The position numbers were made by a program, and so were the translations under genes. A stretch of 36,485 bases of DNA, taken from contig CANJMQ010000039.1 of assembly GCA_947475225.1 (NCBI GenBank), positions 1 through 36,485 on the forward strand, given 5' to 3'. Under the pieces are notes generated by a model. It was not told the origin of the DNA. It did not search any database and saw only the letters and a program-made list of their open reading frames with translations. The stretch is from Bradyrhizobiaceae bacterium. Lineage in GTDB: Bacteria > Pseudomonadota > Alphaproteobacteria > Rhizobiales > Aestuariivirgaceae. Below are positions 25,952-34,921 of the stretch, one piece after another (within the stretch, counting starts at the first letter, position 1; each line of letters starts with the position of its first letter).

Positions 25952-27262
25952 CTACCAGCCCGCAAAATCCTTCACGGCATCATCACTGACGAGGCCTTGT
26001 TCCACATCTGAGAGCGCTCTGTCGAGGATGGAGATGGCATCGGAAGTCTGGTCCCTGGTCAGGATCAGCGGCGGGGTGAGTTCGAGCACGTTTGAGTTGA
26101 CGCCGACGTAGTAGAGCACCAGACCCAGTTCGAAGGCGCGGTAGACGGTCTTGGCCGCCAGCTTTTTGGAGGGTGATTTGGCAGTGCGGTCCGATACCAG
26201 TTCGATGCCCAAGGCAAGCCCGCGCCCGCGCACGTCGCCGACGGAGGAGCGACGCGTCTTCAGGTCTTTGATGCCTGAGAGAAGGAAGGCACCAACAGTG
26301 GCAGCATTGACTGCCAGCATCTCGCTCTCGATGGTGGATAGCACCGCAGAAGCCGCTGCCACGGAGACGGGGTTGCCGTGCAGCGTCTGCATGGCGAAGG
26401 CAGTTGCATGATCCATCACGGTGGCAGGGCCCACGAGGGCGGAGATTGCGAGCCCGCCGCCCAGCCCCTTACCGAGGCAGACGAGGTCAGGCGTAAAGCC
26501 TTCATGACGGAAGCAGTGCATCAGGCCGGTGCGGGCAAGCCCCACCTTCACTTCGTCGGAGACGATGAGGATGCCAAGGGCGCGGCACATGTCGACGAGG
26601 CGCTTGAGAAAGCCCGGCGGCGGCACAATGAAGCCGCCATCCGACTGGATCGGCTCGATGAAGAGCGCACCGACTTCGCTCGCCGGGAGGGTGGTCGCGA
26701 ACAGCTCAGCAAGGTTCGCCAGAACCGCTTCGCCATCCTCGCCGCGATAGGGGTTGGGATAAGGGATGAGCGTCAGGCCCTCGGCACGCGCTGCATGTGA
26801 CTGCACGGCGTGGCCGGAGATCGCCATCGAGCCCGCAGTGCCGCCGTGATACGCGCCGCGGAAGGCGATGACGCGCGGCCTGCCGGTGACTGCGGCGATA
26901 GCACGGAAGGCGGTTTCGTTGGCATCGGACCCCGAATGGCCGAACCATACCTTGTGGTCGGTGAGTTCCGGAAGCGTGGCGAGGATCTGCTGCGCCAGGT
27001 CCACGGCGTCCAGATGCGTGGCTGAGAGGATGCTGGCGCCCGCCGGGTTGCGCACTGCCGCGCAGACGGCTTCGACGACAGCAGGATGGCCATAGCCGAG
27101 GCTCGCGGCCCCCCAGGCGGCGGAGAGGTCAAGCAGGTCACGGCCCGTCTCGTCCACGACGTAGGCGCCATGTCCGCCGGTGAGCGCCAGCGGGGAGAAA
27201 CGCAGCTTCTGAATCCCAGCGATAAGCTGGCTGTCACGGGCATAGATGGAATTGACCGCCAC
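25952..27262 (-). CDS. Class III (omega-amino acid type) aminotransferase
   Basis: A 436-residue PLP enzyme with the class III pattern: GSDANETAFRAI (phosphate region), GAYHGGTAGSMA, the PLP-ring aspartate in LIVSDEVKVGLARTG and the Schiff-base lysine in DLVCLGKGLGGGLAISA. It resembles 4-aminobutyrate/omega-amino acid:2-oxo acid aminotransferases, which remove a terminal amino group. It is distinct from the aminotransferase domain in the fusion encoded next. Translation starts at GTG 27262, two bases after the LivH stop, with no clear ribosome binding site of its own, so coupling to the upstream gene is likely. The fusion protein gene starts 22 bases after its stop. Confidence 0.88.
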   Translation of the reverse strand: MAVNSIYARDSQLIAGIQKLRFSPLALTGGHGAYVVDETGRDLLDLSAAWGAASLGYGHPAVVEAVCAAVRNPAGASILSATHLDAVDLAQQILATLPELTDHKVWFGHSGSDANETAFRAIAAVTGRPRVIAFRGAYHGGTAGSMAISGHAVQSHAARAEGLTLIPYPNPYRGEDGEAVLANLAELFATTLPASEVGALFIEPIQSDGGFIVPPPGFLKRLVDMCRALGILIVSDEVKVGLARTGLMHCFRHEGFTPDLVCLGKGLGGGLAISALVGPATVMDHATAFAMQTLHGNPVSVAAASAVLSTIESEMLAVNAATVGAFLLSGIKDLKTRRSSVGDVRGRGLALGIELVSDRTAKSPSKKLAAKTVYRAFELGLVLYYVGVNSNVLELTPPLILTRDQTSDAISILDRALSDVEQGLVSDDAVKDFAGW

Positions 27263-27264
27263 CG

Positions 27265-28152
27265 TCAGCTACGCCTTGCGACTGGCGCCGGGATCAGCCC
27301 ATCCGGCCGCCAGATGAGGATGAGGATCACGAAGCCCAGCACGAAGGCATCGCGGAAAGGGAGTGCTGCATCGGGCAGAAAAGCCTGGAACAGCACCTCC
27401 AGAATGCCGAGCGCAAAGCCTCCGGCCACGGCACCGGTGAGCGAGCCCAGGCCTCCGATGACGGCGGCAACGAAGGCCTTAAGCACCGGAACGAAGCCCA
27501 TCAGCGGGTCGACCGAGCCGCGCTGCGCGATCCACAACACGGCCGCCACGCCGGCTAGTGCGCCGGAAACGGCAAAGGCCACGGCGATCACCCGGTTGGC
27601 CTTGATGCCCATCAACCGCAGCACCTGGAAGTCCTCCGCCGCGGCTCGCATCGCCTTGCCGAGCGTGGTGCGGTTGAGGAACAGTATGAGCGCTGCAAGC
27701 GACAGCGCTGTCATGACGATCGAGAGAAGCGGCACGATTCCGATGTGCAGGAAGCCGATGTCAATGACGCCGGCAAAGCCCGAGGGCAGTGGCACGGGCT
27801 TGGGCCGCGCCGAAATGCCATTCTGGAAGATCACGCGCAGGATGGCGGAGACAGCGAAACTTGTGAGCAGAAGTCCGGTCGCATCGGCTTTACGCATTGG
27901 GCGGAATGCAAAGCGCTCGGTCAGCAGCGCCGCGATAATGGCGAATAGCACGGCGATACCGACAGCAAAAGGGAATGGCAGCGACACGGCGGCGGCAAAG
28001 AACATGCCATAGCCTGCCACGGTCATCAGCTCGCCATGCGCGAAGTTGACGAGGGAAACAATGGAGAAGACCACCGCAAGGCCCAGTGCCAGCAGCGCAT
28101 AGATTCCGCCGAGGCTGATAGCGTTGACAATTTGCTGCAGGACGACGTCCAT
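27265..28152 (-). CDS. livH: Branched-chain amino acid-type ABC transporter permease, LivH-like
   Basis: A 295-residue inner-membrane protein with about eight hydrophobic segments and LivH landmarks: NAISLGGIYALLALGLAVVF at the N-terminus, LVNFAHGELMTVAGY, and the ATPase-contact region AAAEDFQVLRLMGI (about 180). It pairs with the LivM half of the fusion encoded at the head of the operon. MDVVLQQ at 28152 is the start; a longer frame to 28314 would run into livF. Four bases separate it from the livF stop. The Liv family imports branched-chain and many other amino acids, amides and related compounds, so the name does not fix the substrate. Confidence 0.88.
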   Translation of the reverse strand: MDVVLQQIVNAISLGGIYALLALGLAVVFSIVSLVNFAHGELMTVAGYGMFFAAAVSLPFPFAVGIAVLFAIIAALLTERFAFRPMRKADATGLLLTSFAVSAILRVIFQNGISARPKPVPLPSGFAGVIDIGFLHIGIVPLLSIVMTALSLAALILFLNRTTLGKAMRAAAEDFQVLRLMGIKANRVIAVAFAVSGALAGVAAVLWIAQRGSVDPLMGFVPVLKAFVAAVIGGLGSLTGAVAGGFALGILEVLFQAFLPDAALPFRDAFVLGFVILILIWRPDGLIPAPVARRS

Positions 28153-28156
28153 GTAT

Positions 28157-28858
28157 TTACTCCGCCAGATAGGCCTGTTTGACGAGGTCGCTGCGGGCGA
28201 GCTCCGCCCCGGTGCCTTCGAGCACGACCTGCCCTGTCTGCAGCACGTAGCCGTGGTCGGCAATCTCGAGTGCGCGCTCCGCATTCTGTTCAACGAGAAG
28301 TATGGTGAGCCCACGGCGCTTGAGGTCGAGGATCAGGTCAAAAACCTTGTCGACGATGAGCGGTGCGAGACCCAGAGATGGCTCGTCAAGGAGGAGGAGG
28401 CGCGGGCTCGCCATCAGCGAGCGGGCGATGGCCAGCATCTGCTGCTCGCCACCCGAGAGCAGGCCCGCCTTCTGGTGATAGCGCTCGCGCAGAATGGAGA
28501 AGCGGTGGAGTTCTGCCTCCACGCGCTTCTTCAATTCCTCGCCGGATGCATGCGCGGCGCCGCCGAGGTGCAGATTGTCAGCCACCGAGAGCGAGGGAAA
28601 GACGCGCCGCCCCTCGGGGGTGAGCGAGATGCCGCGCTTCACGATGTCCTCTGCCGGCCGGCCGGAGAGGGAGGTGCCATCGAAGCGGATGGACCCGGTG
28701 TAAGCAACGAGGCCCGCAATCGCGTTTAGGGTCGAACTCTTGCCCGCGCCATTGGCGCCCAGCAGCACCACGATGGAGCCCTCTGGCACGGAGAGGCTGA
28801 TGCCCTTTACGGCCGCCACCTCCCCGTACTTCACTTTCAGGTCGGAGACCTCAAGCAT
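28157..28858 (-). CDS. livF: Branched-chain amino acid-type ABC transporter ATPase, LivF-like
   Basis: A 233-residue ATPase with Walker A (GANGAGKSS), signature LLSGGEQQMLAIARSL, Walker B (LLLLDEPSLGLAP) and the switch His replaced by Gln in the usual LivF way (LLVEQNAERAL). RRVFPSLSVADNL is characteristic of LivF. It is the second ATPase of the importer; the first (LivG) is fused to LivM. It starts 27 bases after the binding-protein stop. Confidence 0.9.
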   Translation of the reverse strand: MLEVSDLKVKYGEVAAVKGISLSVPEGSIVVLLGANGAGKSSTLNAIAGLVAYTGSIRFDGTSLSGRPAEDIVKRGISLTPEGRRVFPSLSVADNLHLGGAAHASGEELKKRVEAELHRFSILRERYHQKAGLLSGGEQQMLAIARSLMASPRLLLLDEPSLGLAPLIVDKVFDLILDLKRRGLTILLVEQNAERALEIADHGYVLQTGQVVLEGTGAELARSDLVKQAYLAE

Positions 28859-28885
28859 CGGGCGTCCTTCGCGTGCGGGCCAGCA

Positions 28886-30043
28886 TCAGGGCTTCGGGAC
28901 GTCAGCCGGATCCGGCATGGCGGTCAGGATCGGCTTGCGCTTGCCATCCTCGATCTCGACGATGGTGATATCGCGGATCGGCATGCGGCTGGTGCCGGCA
29001 TAGGTCACCTTTCCTGTGAGCACCTCGACGTCCTTGAGGTTCGCCAGCGCGTCGCGCAGTGCCGGGCCGTCGACCGAACCCGCTGCCCTGACAGCAGCAT
29101 CGAGAATATAGGGGATCTCATAGCCGGTTGCGACATAGACCGTCTCCGGCGCTGCACCTGTCTTCTCCTTGAACTTGTCGTAGAAGGCTGCGAGCTTCGA
29201 GCCTTCGACGGGCGAGCCCGCCGTAGTGTGCACGATGCCATTGGCGATGGCACCGAGCCCGGTAATGGTCGGGCTGTCAATACCGTCGGAGCCGATGATC
29301 GGCGCCGTCACGCCCGCACCGCGCAGCTGCTGCAGGAAGGCCGGGAAGTCTGGCTCATAGGCGGCAGTCATGATGGCGTCTGGCTGCGGGTTCAATGCCT
29401 TGATCTTGGTAACCTCGGCAGCGAAGTCCTGCTGGCCCATGGTGTAGGTGCCTTCGCCCTCGATGGTCCCACCCTTCTTCTTGAATACCTCCTCGAAATA
29501 CTCCGGCAGGCGCAGCGTGTAGGCGCTGTCAGGCGACTTCAGGATGTAGATGTTTTTGTAGCCCTTCTTGGCGGCGTAGTCGGCGAGCAGCGCTGCCTGG
29601 CCGTTGTCAGCGGGATAGGTGCCGAACATGTAGTCGCCCACGGCTTCGGTGATGGTCGGCGTGGTGCCGCAGAAGGTGAGCGTGGGGATTTGTGCCGGTT
29701 GGCTGATTTGGCCTGCGGCGATCGATGGGTCCGCGTCGCAGGGGGTGATCATCACCTTCACGCCCTCAGCGACGAGTTCCTGTGCGGCCTGCACGGTGGC
29801 GGCCGTGTCGGTGCGTGTGTCCTTGATGTCGAGGACGATCTTGTACTTGCCGGCAAGTCCGCCAGCAACATTGATCTCGTCAACAGCCATCTTGAAGCCG
29901 GCAAGCGATGGCTGGTCAGCATAGGCGAGGCCACCGGTCTGCGCGGTGGCAAGGCCGATGGTGACGTCCTCGGCGGCGGCCGCCGTGGTGAGGCCGGCGA
30001 GGCCCATGGCGCCGGCAAGCACTGCGAAACGGAAGTTTTTCAT
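28886..30043 (-). CDS. Liv-type periplasmic substrate-binding protein
   Basis: A 385-residue protein with a Sec-type signal peptide (MKNFRFAVLAGAMGLAGL, cleavage near TAAAAEDV) and the periplasmic-binding-protein type I fold of LivJ-like proteins (VTIGLATAQTGGLAYADQPSLAG; SDGIDSPTITGLGAIANG). AGGAGG lies 8 bases before the ATG at 30043. It binds the substrate that the Liv-type complex imports. The substrate is unknown; the downstream aminotransferases and kinase suggest an amino or hydroxyamino compound. It is the second gene of the operon, 26 bases after the LivMG stop. Confidence 0.9.
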   Translation of the reverse strand: MKNFRFAVLAGAMGLAGLTTAAAAEDVTIGLATAQTGGLAYADQPSLAGFKMAVDEINVAGGLAGKYKIVLDIKDTRTDTAATVQAAQELVAEGVKVMITPCDADPSIAAGQISQPAQIPTLTFCGTTPTITEAVGDYMFGTYPADNGQAALLADYAAKKGYKNIYILKSPDSAYTLRLPEYFEEVFKKKGGTIEGEGTYTMGQQDFAAEVTKIKALNPQPDAIMTAAYEPDFPAFLQQLRGAGVTAPIIGSDGIDSPTITGLGAIANGIVHTTAGSPVEGSKLAAFYDKFKEKTGAAPETVYVATGYEIPYILDAAVRAAGSVDGPALRDALANLKDVEVLTGKVTYAGTSRMPIRDITIVEIEDGKRKPILTAMPDPADVPKP

Positions 30044-30069
30044 GTTGGTTTCCTCCTGTTGTGTTCTTG

Positions 30070-31866
30070 TCAAGGTCTTGCCCGTTTGGTTCCAATATAG
30101 GCCTCGATCACCTTCGGGTCGCTGCGGATCTGCTGCGGCGTGCCCTCGGCGATCTTCTGGCCCTTGTTCAGCACCACCATGCGGTCGGACAGCCGCATGA
30201 TGAGGCGCATGTCATGCTCAACCACGAGCAGACCGATCTCGTGATCGGCGCGGATCGACTCGAGCACACGGATCAGCGCATCCGTCTCCGCCGGGTTCAT
30301 GCCGGCGGCAGGCTCGTCGAGCAGCAGGAACTTGGGCGCCAGCGCCAAGGCGCGAGCGATCTCGAGGCGACGACGATCGCCATAGGCGAAGGAGCCAGCC
30401 AGGTCCTCGGCGCGGTGCGCGAGCCCGAGACGGGCAAGCTCGGCGAGCGCGACACGCCGCGCGTTCGCGGCATTGTAGCCCTTGGAAAGGGCTGCGACGG
30501 TGACGTTTTCCAGTGCCGACATGCGGTCAAAGAGCCGGATATTCTGAAAGGTGCGTCCGAGCCCAGCCACCGCCACGCGGTGCGGCGCCTCGCCAGTCAT
30601 CTCCGTACCGCCGATGACGATGCGGCCCGCGGTGGGCTTTGTCTGGCCGCAGATGATGTTGATGAGCGTCGTCTTTCCTGCGCCGTTCGGGCCGATGAGC
30701 CCGGTTACCTGCCGGGGCGGCACGACGAAGCTGATGTTGTCGAGTGCAACCAGGCCTCCGAAGCGCATGGTGATGGAGTCAACCTCGAGCGGGGCACCGG
30801 ATGGTGCTGTGTGGAGCGCCTCAGACGGCATGGGCTCCAGCTTGCGCCGCGGCCAGTCGGGGCCAATCTCGCGAAGCCCCATGAGACCCAGCGGACGGCG
30901 CCAGATGGTCAGCAAGAGTGCCAGCCCCATGCCGAGTTGCGGCAGGCCGAAAATGCTGGGAATGTGCAGCGAGCCTAGATCGATGCCGGTTTCCGCCTGG
31001 CGAAGGATCTGCACCACTCCAGCAAGCAGCACCGTGCCCGCGACGGCACCGCTTACGGTCAGCATACCGCCGACGATCAACATGGCTATAAGCGTGAAGA
31101 TCAGGTCGAAATAGAAGTCCTTGGGCGAAAAGGCGCCGAGGAAGCTGCCATAGAGCGCGCCAATTACCACGCTCATGGTGATGCTCAATGCCCAGCCCTG
31201 GTGCCGCGACAGGCGGACATTGACGCCCGAGGCCGCCGCCGCCACCTCGTTCTCGCGCGCCGCTCGCAGCCTAAGGCCCAGCGGTGTTTCGCGCAGGATG
31301 CGGGCGATAAGGATCAAGACCCCAGCGGCGAGGAAGGCGACGTAAACGGTGGTGAGGCGCGGGACGCCATAGAAGGTTTGGCTGCCGCGGGTGAAGTCGC
31401 GCGCACCGATCAACGTCACGTGGATGATGATCAGGAAGGCCAGCGTGCCAATCGCCGCGGAGCCGGTCGAAAGCTTCGCCAGCGGAAAACCGGAGAGGAT
31501 GCCGACAACAAGACCAGCCGCTGCCACCACGAGCAGTGCTCCTGCCAGCGACATCTGGTGGCCGTGCAGCCACACCGGCAGGTTGGGCAGGGCGGAGGCC
31601 TGAATGGCCTCGGGCATCACGAGTACACCGAAGATATAGGCCCCGATCCCCATGAAGGCGGAGTGGCCGAAGGACACGATCCCCGAATTGCCGCTGAAGG
31701 TGGCGAGCGCCAGGACGGCCGAGACCTGCAGCATCGCCAGCGTGGCGATGTTGACCCCGGTGTTGCCGAAGATCAGCGACACCACCAGCGCAAGCGCACC
31801 CACGCCTGCGATAAGCAGCAGGGCGCTGGTCCATGCACGTGGTGGAACGCCGGTCCAGGGCAGCAT
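30070..31866 (-). CDS. LivM-LivG fusion: permease plus ATPase
   Basis: A 598-residue protein. Residues about 1-330 are a LivM-type permease with eight or more hydrophobic spans, FSGNSGIVSFGHSAFMGIGA and the loop LRAARENEVAAAASGVNV. Residues about 358-598 are a LivG ATPase with Walker A (GPNGAGKTT, about 392), signature region FAYGDRRRLEIARALA (about 497), Walker B (FLLLDEPAAGMN, about 513) and the LivG C-terminal helix (IEAYIGTKR). LivM and LivG are usually separate. The ATG at 31866 has AAGGA 6 bases upstream, while an in-frame ATG at 31902 has none. First gene of the minus-strand catabolic operon. Confidence 0.9.
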   Translation of the reverse strand: MLPWTGVPPRAWTSALLLIAGVGALALVVSLIFGNTGVNIATLAMLQVSAVLALATFSGNSGIVSFGHSAFMGIGAYIFGVLVMPEAIQASALPNLPVWLHGHQMSLAGALLVVAAAGLVVGILSGFPLAKLSTGSAAIGTLAFLIIIHVTLIGARDFTRGSQTFYGVPRLTTVYVAFLAAGVLILIARILRETPLGLRLRAARENEVAAAASGVNVRLSRHQGWALSITMSVVIGALYGSFLGAFSPKDFYFDLIFTLIAMLIVGGMLTVSGAVAGTVLLAGVVQILRQAETGIDLGSLHIPSIFGLPQLGMGLALLLTIWRRPLGLMGLREIGPDWPRRKLEPMPSEALHTAPSGAPLEVDSITMRFGGLVALDNISFVVPPRQVTGLIGPNGAGKTTLINIICGQTKPTAGRIVIGGTEMTGEAPHRVAVAGLGRTFQNIRLFDRMSALENVTVAALSKGYNAANARRVALAELARLGLAHRAEDLAGSFAYGDRRRLEIARALALAPKFLLLDEPAAGMNPAETDALIRVLESIRADHEIGLLVVEHDMRLIMRLSDRMVVLNKGQKIAEGTPQQIRSDPKVIEAYIGTKRARP

Positions 31867-31894
31867 CGGGTGTCCTTGGTCTTCAAGCCTTGAG

Positions 31895-31923
31895 CCTAAC
31901 ATGGGGGTGCGCGGCACTGTCAA
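31895..31923 (-). promoter_or_regulatory. Putative promoter of the liv-aminotransferase operon
   Basis: On the minus strand a consensus TTGACA (31923-31918) is followed about 17-18 bases later by a weak -10 (around GTTAGG). This would place the start of transcription some 20-25 bases before the LivMG start codon. Confidence 0.35.
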
Positions 31924-31949
31924 TATTTGTTTCAGTTTGCACAGCTCTG

Positions 31950-31961
31950 ACAACTTGTTGT
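31950..31961. promoter_or_regulatory. Inverted repeat in the shared regulatory region
   Basis: ACAAC-TT-GTTGT is a short palindrome in the 130-base gap between the divergent LivMG and RpiR-family genes. It sits just upstream of the liv -35 element and 36 bases before the regulator start, a fitting place for an RpiR operator. It is short, so chance is possible. Confidence 0.35.
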
Positions 31962-31996
31962 AATGAATTCCACACAAGCCACCTGAGCGCGAGGCC

Positions 31997-32941
31997 ATGA
32001 CGACTACTGAGGCCACAGTCCACCGCGACACCCCGGCGATGACGCCGGGCCGCAGCGTGCGTGACCGGCTACTGGAGCCAAACCGCAATTTCTCGAACTC
32101 GGAAATGAAGGCGGTACGGGCGCTGCTCGCCAATTATCCTGCGGCAGGACTCACCACCGTATCAAAACTCGCCAAGCAGGCAAGCGTCAGCGATCCCACC
32201 GTACTGCGCCTCGCGCAAAGGCTGGGCTTCGAAGGCTTCGCCGACATGCAGGAGGCTTTGCTGGCCGAGGTCGAGGCACACATGCGCTCGCCGCTCACGC
32301 TGCCTACCGCCCCGCTCTCGCGCAAGAAGCCCAATGCCTACCAGGCCTTCTTCGCCGAGACGCTGAGCCAGTGCGAGGCGGTGGTGCGGGAGACAGCGAC
32401 CGCGGATTACGAGCGCACCGTGGCGCTCCTCATCGACCCACGCATGGAGATCCTCTGCCTCGGCGGCCGGTTCAGCCGCTTCCTCGCTGGGATTCTGCAG
32501 CGCTGCCTGCATCACCTGCGCGAGGGCACTAGGCTACTCGAGGGCACGGCGGCGGACCTCGTGGATGAGATCGCCTCGCTCGGCAAGCGCCACGTACTGG
32601 TGGTGTTTGATTACCGCAGCTACCAAACCGACGTGGTGCGCTTCGCGTCGGAAGCTTCGGCGCGCGGCGTCCACGTCATCCTCTTCACCGACCAGTGGGC
32701 CTCACCCATCTCCGAATTCGCCAATGTCGTCATCACCGCGCCCACCGCCACCTCCTCGCCCTTCGACACGCTGGTGACGCCTCTCTTGCAGGTTGAGGCC
32801 GTAGCTGTGGGCGTGGCCGAACGGCTGGGGCTCGACTGGCGCAGCCGAGCAGCCCTTCTTGAGGAGGTGCGCAACGATCACAACGTCACGCTGGATGCTC
32901 CTTCCGGCCTGGCGAAACGCAGACGCCAACGCAAGGGATGA
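31997..32941 (+). CDS. MurR/RpiR-family transcriptional regulator
   Basis: A 314-residue protein. The N-terminal HTH_6 domain (about 20-100: TTVSKLAKQASVSDPTVLRLAQRLGFEGFADMQ) is typical of RpiR regulators. A SIS domain follows (about 135-275: ILCLGGRFSRFLAGILQRC; HVLVVFDYRSYQTDVVRFA), which in this family binds a phosphorylated effector. That fits a pathway with a small-molecule kinase, encoded in the divergent operon. It is the first gene of a four-gene plus-strand operon (7 bases to the next) and divergent from liv, so it is the natural regulator of both. Confidence 0.9.
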   Translation: MTTTEATVHRDTPAMTPGRSVRDRLLEPNRNFSNSEMKAVRALLANYPAAGLTTVSKLAKQASVSDPTVLRLAQRLGFEGFADMQEALLAEVEAHMRSPLTLPTAPLSRKKPNAYQAFFAETLSQCEAVVRETATADYERTVALLIDPRMEILCLGGRFSRFLAGILQRCLHHLREGTRLLEGTAADLVDEIASLGKRHVLVVFDYRSYQTDVVRFASEASARGVHVILFTDQWASPISEFANVVITAPTATSSPFDTLVTPLLQVEAVAVGVAERLGLDWRSRAALLEEVRNDHNVTLDAPSGLAKRRRQRKG

Positions 32942-32948
32942 AGGTCAC

Positions 32949-33596
32949 ATGAGCAAGCCTGACAGGCGTGAGGTACATTACACGGCGGGCGAGACGGCCG
33001 TGCTTTTCGTCGATATGCAGAAGATGTTCTGCAAGCCGGGGCTCGACCCCGCGCACCCGGAGATGAACGCCGAACACTATTACTTCCGCCGGCTGCGCGA
33101 CCTCGTCATCCCCAACCAGTTGCGCATCCTCGAGGCGGCGCGCGCCCAGGGTGTGCAGGTTATGCATACCATCATCGAGGCGCTGACGCAGGACTGCCGC
33201 GATGCTTCTCTCGACCACAAACTCTCGAACCTTCTCGTGCCCAGAGGCCACCCGCTGGCCCCACCCATCGACGAGCTCGCACCCATCCGCAACGAGATCG
33301 TGCTGCCCAAGACGTCCTCGGGCGTCTTCAACTCCACCAACATCGACTATGTGCTCAGGAACCTCGGCATCCGCTACTTGATTGTGGCAGGTGTGGTCAC
33401 CGACCAGTGCGTCGACATGGCGGTGCGCGATGCTGCGGATCGCGGCTACCTCGTCTCGGTGCCTGGCGATGCTTGCGCTACCTACACGCAGGAACGCCAT
33501 GATAATGCGCTCAAGGCATATGGTGGCTATTGCTGGGTGACCGACACAGACATGGTGATTGCGCGCATCAAGGCCATCGGGAAGGCCACGGCATGA
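32949..33596 (+). CDS. Isochorismatase-family cysteine hydrolase
   Basis: A 215-residue protein with the Asp-Lys-Cys triad of the family: Asp22 (VLFVDMQKMF), Lys121 (LPKTSSGVF) and Cys154, preceded by the cis-peptide segment (VAGVVTDQCVDMAVRDA). Relatives hydrolyse amides or ureides such as N-carbamoylsarcosine, biuret, ureidoacrylate or nicotinamide; which applies here is unknown. It starts 7 bases after the regulator stop and its own stop overlaps the next gene (ATGA). An in-frame extension to 32859 would lie inside the regulator gene and has no ribosome binding site. Confidence 0.9.
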   Translation: MSKPDRREVHYTAGETAVLFVDMQKMFCKPGLDPAHPEMNAEHYYFRRLRDLVIPNQLRILEAARAQGVQVMHTIIEALTQDCRDASLDHKLSNLLVPRGHPLAPPIDELAPIRNEIVLPKTSSGVFNSTNIDYVLRNLGIRYLIVAGVVTDQCVDMAVRDAADRGYLVSVPGDACATYTQERHDNALKAYGGYCWVTDTDMVIARIKAIGKATA

Positions 33597-34921
33597 GTGG
33601 CAATCCGGCACTCGAACCACTCGTCACCTTCGTGACCACGGACTATGCTGGCATCACGCGCGGCCGCTCGATCGCGGCCTCGTCCTACGCGCCAGGCCAG
33701 CAGAAGACAGTGGGGTGGGTGCCCGCCAACATGTCGCTCACGCCTTTTGACCTCATCGCGGATCCCAATCCCTGGGGTTCCTCCGGTGACCTGCGGCTGC
33801 TGCCCGACGACAATGCGCATTTCAACTTTGCCATCGAAGGCTCGGCGACACCGCTCGACATCATTATGAGCGATATCGTCGAGCTCGATGGAAAGCCCTG
33901 GGTCTGCTGCCCCCGGAGCTTCCTCAAGCAGGCTCTTGCCGACCTCGCGGCAGAGACGGGGCTGACGCTGCTCGCCTCCTTCGAACATGAATTTCAATTG
34001 CTGGGCGTGAACTGGCCAGCGGCACCCGCCTTCGCGCTTCAGGCCCAGCGCCGCGCCGATCCTTTCGGACCGGCGCTGATGGGGGCCCTGCGTGACGCAG
34101 GTGTTGCGCCGGAAGTGTTCATTCCCGAATACGGCAAGGACCAGTTCGAGATCACGCTGGCCCCGGCCGACGCCCTTGCATCGGCAGACCGCGCCGTGCT
34201 GCTGCGCGAAACGGTGCGCGAGCTCTGCCGCAACCGCGGCTGGCACTGCTCCTTCGCACCCAAGACAGCCGTCAACGGTGTGGGCAATGGCGTGCACATC
34301 CACTTCTCGTTCCGGAATGCGAAGGGTGCGCCCTCGACCCAAGATGCGACACTGCCCGGTGGAGTGTCGGCCGTCGCGGCGAGTTTTGTCGCTGGTATAC
34401 TCAGCCATCTACCCGCCCTTACAGCGTTTACCGCGCCGAGCCCCATCTCCTACCTGCGTCTGCAGCCACATCACTGGAGTTCGAGCTACACCTGGTTCGG
34501 CGACCGAGACCGCGAGGCAAGTCTCCGCATATGCCCGGTCAACCGGGTGGGCAAAGCCGACCCGGCCAAGACCTTCAACATCGAATATCGCCCGGCAGAT
34601 GCGACCGCCTGCCCGCATCTGGCGCTTGGCGTAATTGTGCGTGCGGGACTGGAAGGCATACGGCGCAAGCTTGCAGCACCGCCGCTGTTCTCGGGCGACC
34701 CCGCCCTGCTCGAGCAGAGCGAGCGCGATGCGCTAGGCCTGCAACGCTTGCCGCAGTCGCTGGTCCAGGCGCTGGATACGTTACTTGCCGACAAGACGGT
34801 GTGCGGCTGGTTCGCGCCAGTCGCCATCGAAACCTATGTCGGCATGAAGCGCATGGAAATAAAGCTCGCTGGTGACGCGATGGATGATGCCATGTGCCGG
34901 CGTTATTCGGATATCTATTGA
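33593..34921 (+). CDS. Glutamine synthetase family protein (gamma-glutamyl-amine ligase-like)
   Basis: A 442-residue protein with the glutamine synthetase catalytic fold. It has metal-binding glutamates in FEHEFQ (Glu131, Glu133), GKDQFEITLAP (Glu186), the HxH motif in NGVHIHFSF (235-237) and FNIEYRPADATACPHLALG near 330-350. It lacks the adenylylation-site loop of housekeeping GlnA. Such divergent members (PuuA/GlnA3-like) commonly join glutamate to an amine by ATP-driven gamma-glutamylation, and that is the likeliest reaction here (inferred). The start overlaps the previous stop (ATGA) and the stop overlaps the next start by one base, so the three enzymes are tightly coupled. Confidence 0.87.
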   Translation: MSGNPALEPLVTFVTTDYAGITRGRSIAASSYAPGQQKTVGWVPANMSLTPFDLIADPNPWGSSGDLRLLPDDNAHFNFAIEGSATPLDIIMSDIVELDGKPWVCCPRSFLKQALADLAAETGLTLLASFEHEFQLLGVNWPAAPAFALQAQRRADPFGPALMGALRDAGVAPEVFIPEYGKDQFEITLAPADALASADRAVLLRETVRELCRNRGWHCSFAPKTAVNGVGNGVHIHFSFRNAKGAPSTQDATLPGGVSAVAASFVAGILSHLPALTAFTAPSPISYLRLQPHHWSSSYTWFGDRDREASLRICPVNRVGKADPAKTFNIEYRPADATACPHLALGVIVRAGLEGIRRKLAAPPLFSGDPALLEQSERDALGLQRLPQSLVQALDTLLADKTVCGWFAPVAIETYVGMKRMEIKLAGDAMDDAMCRRYSDIY

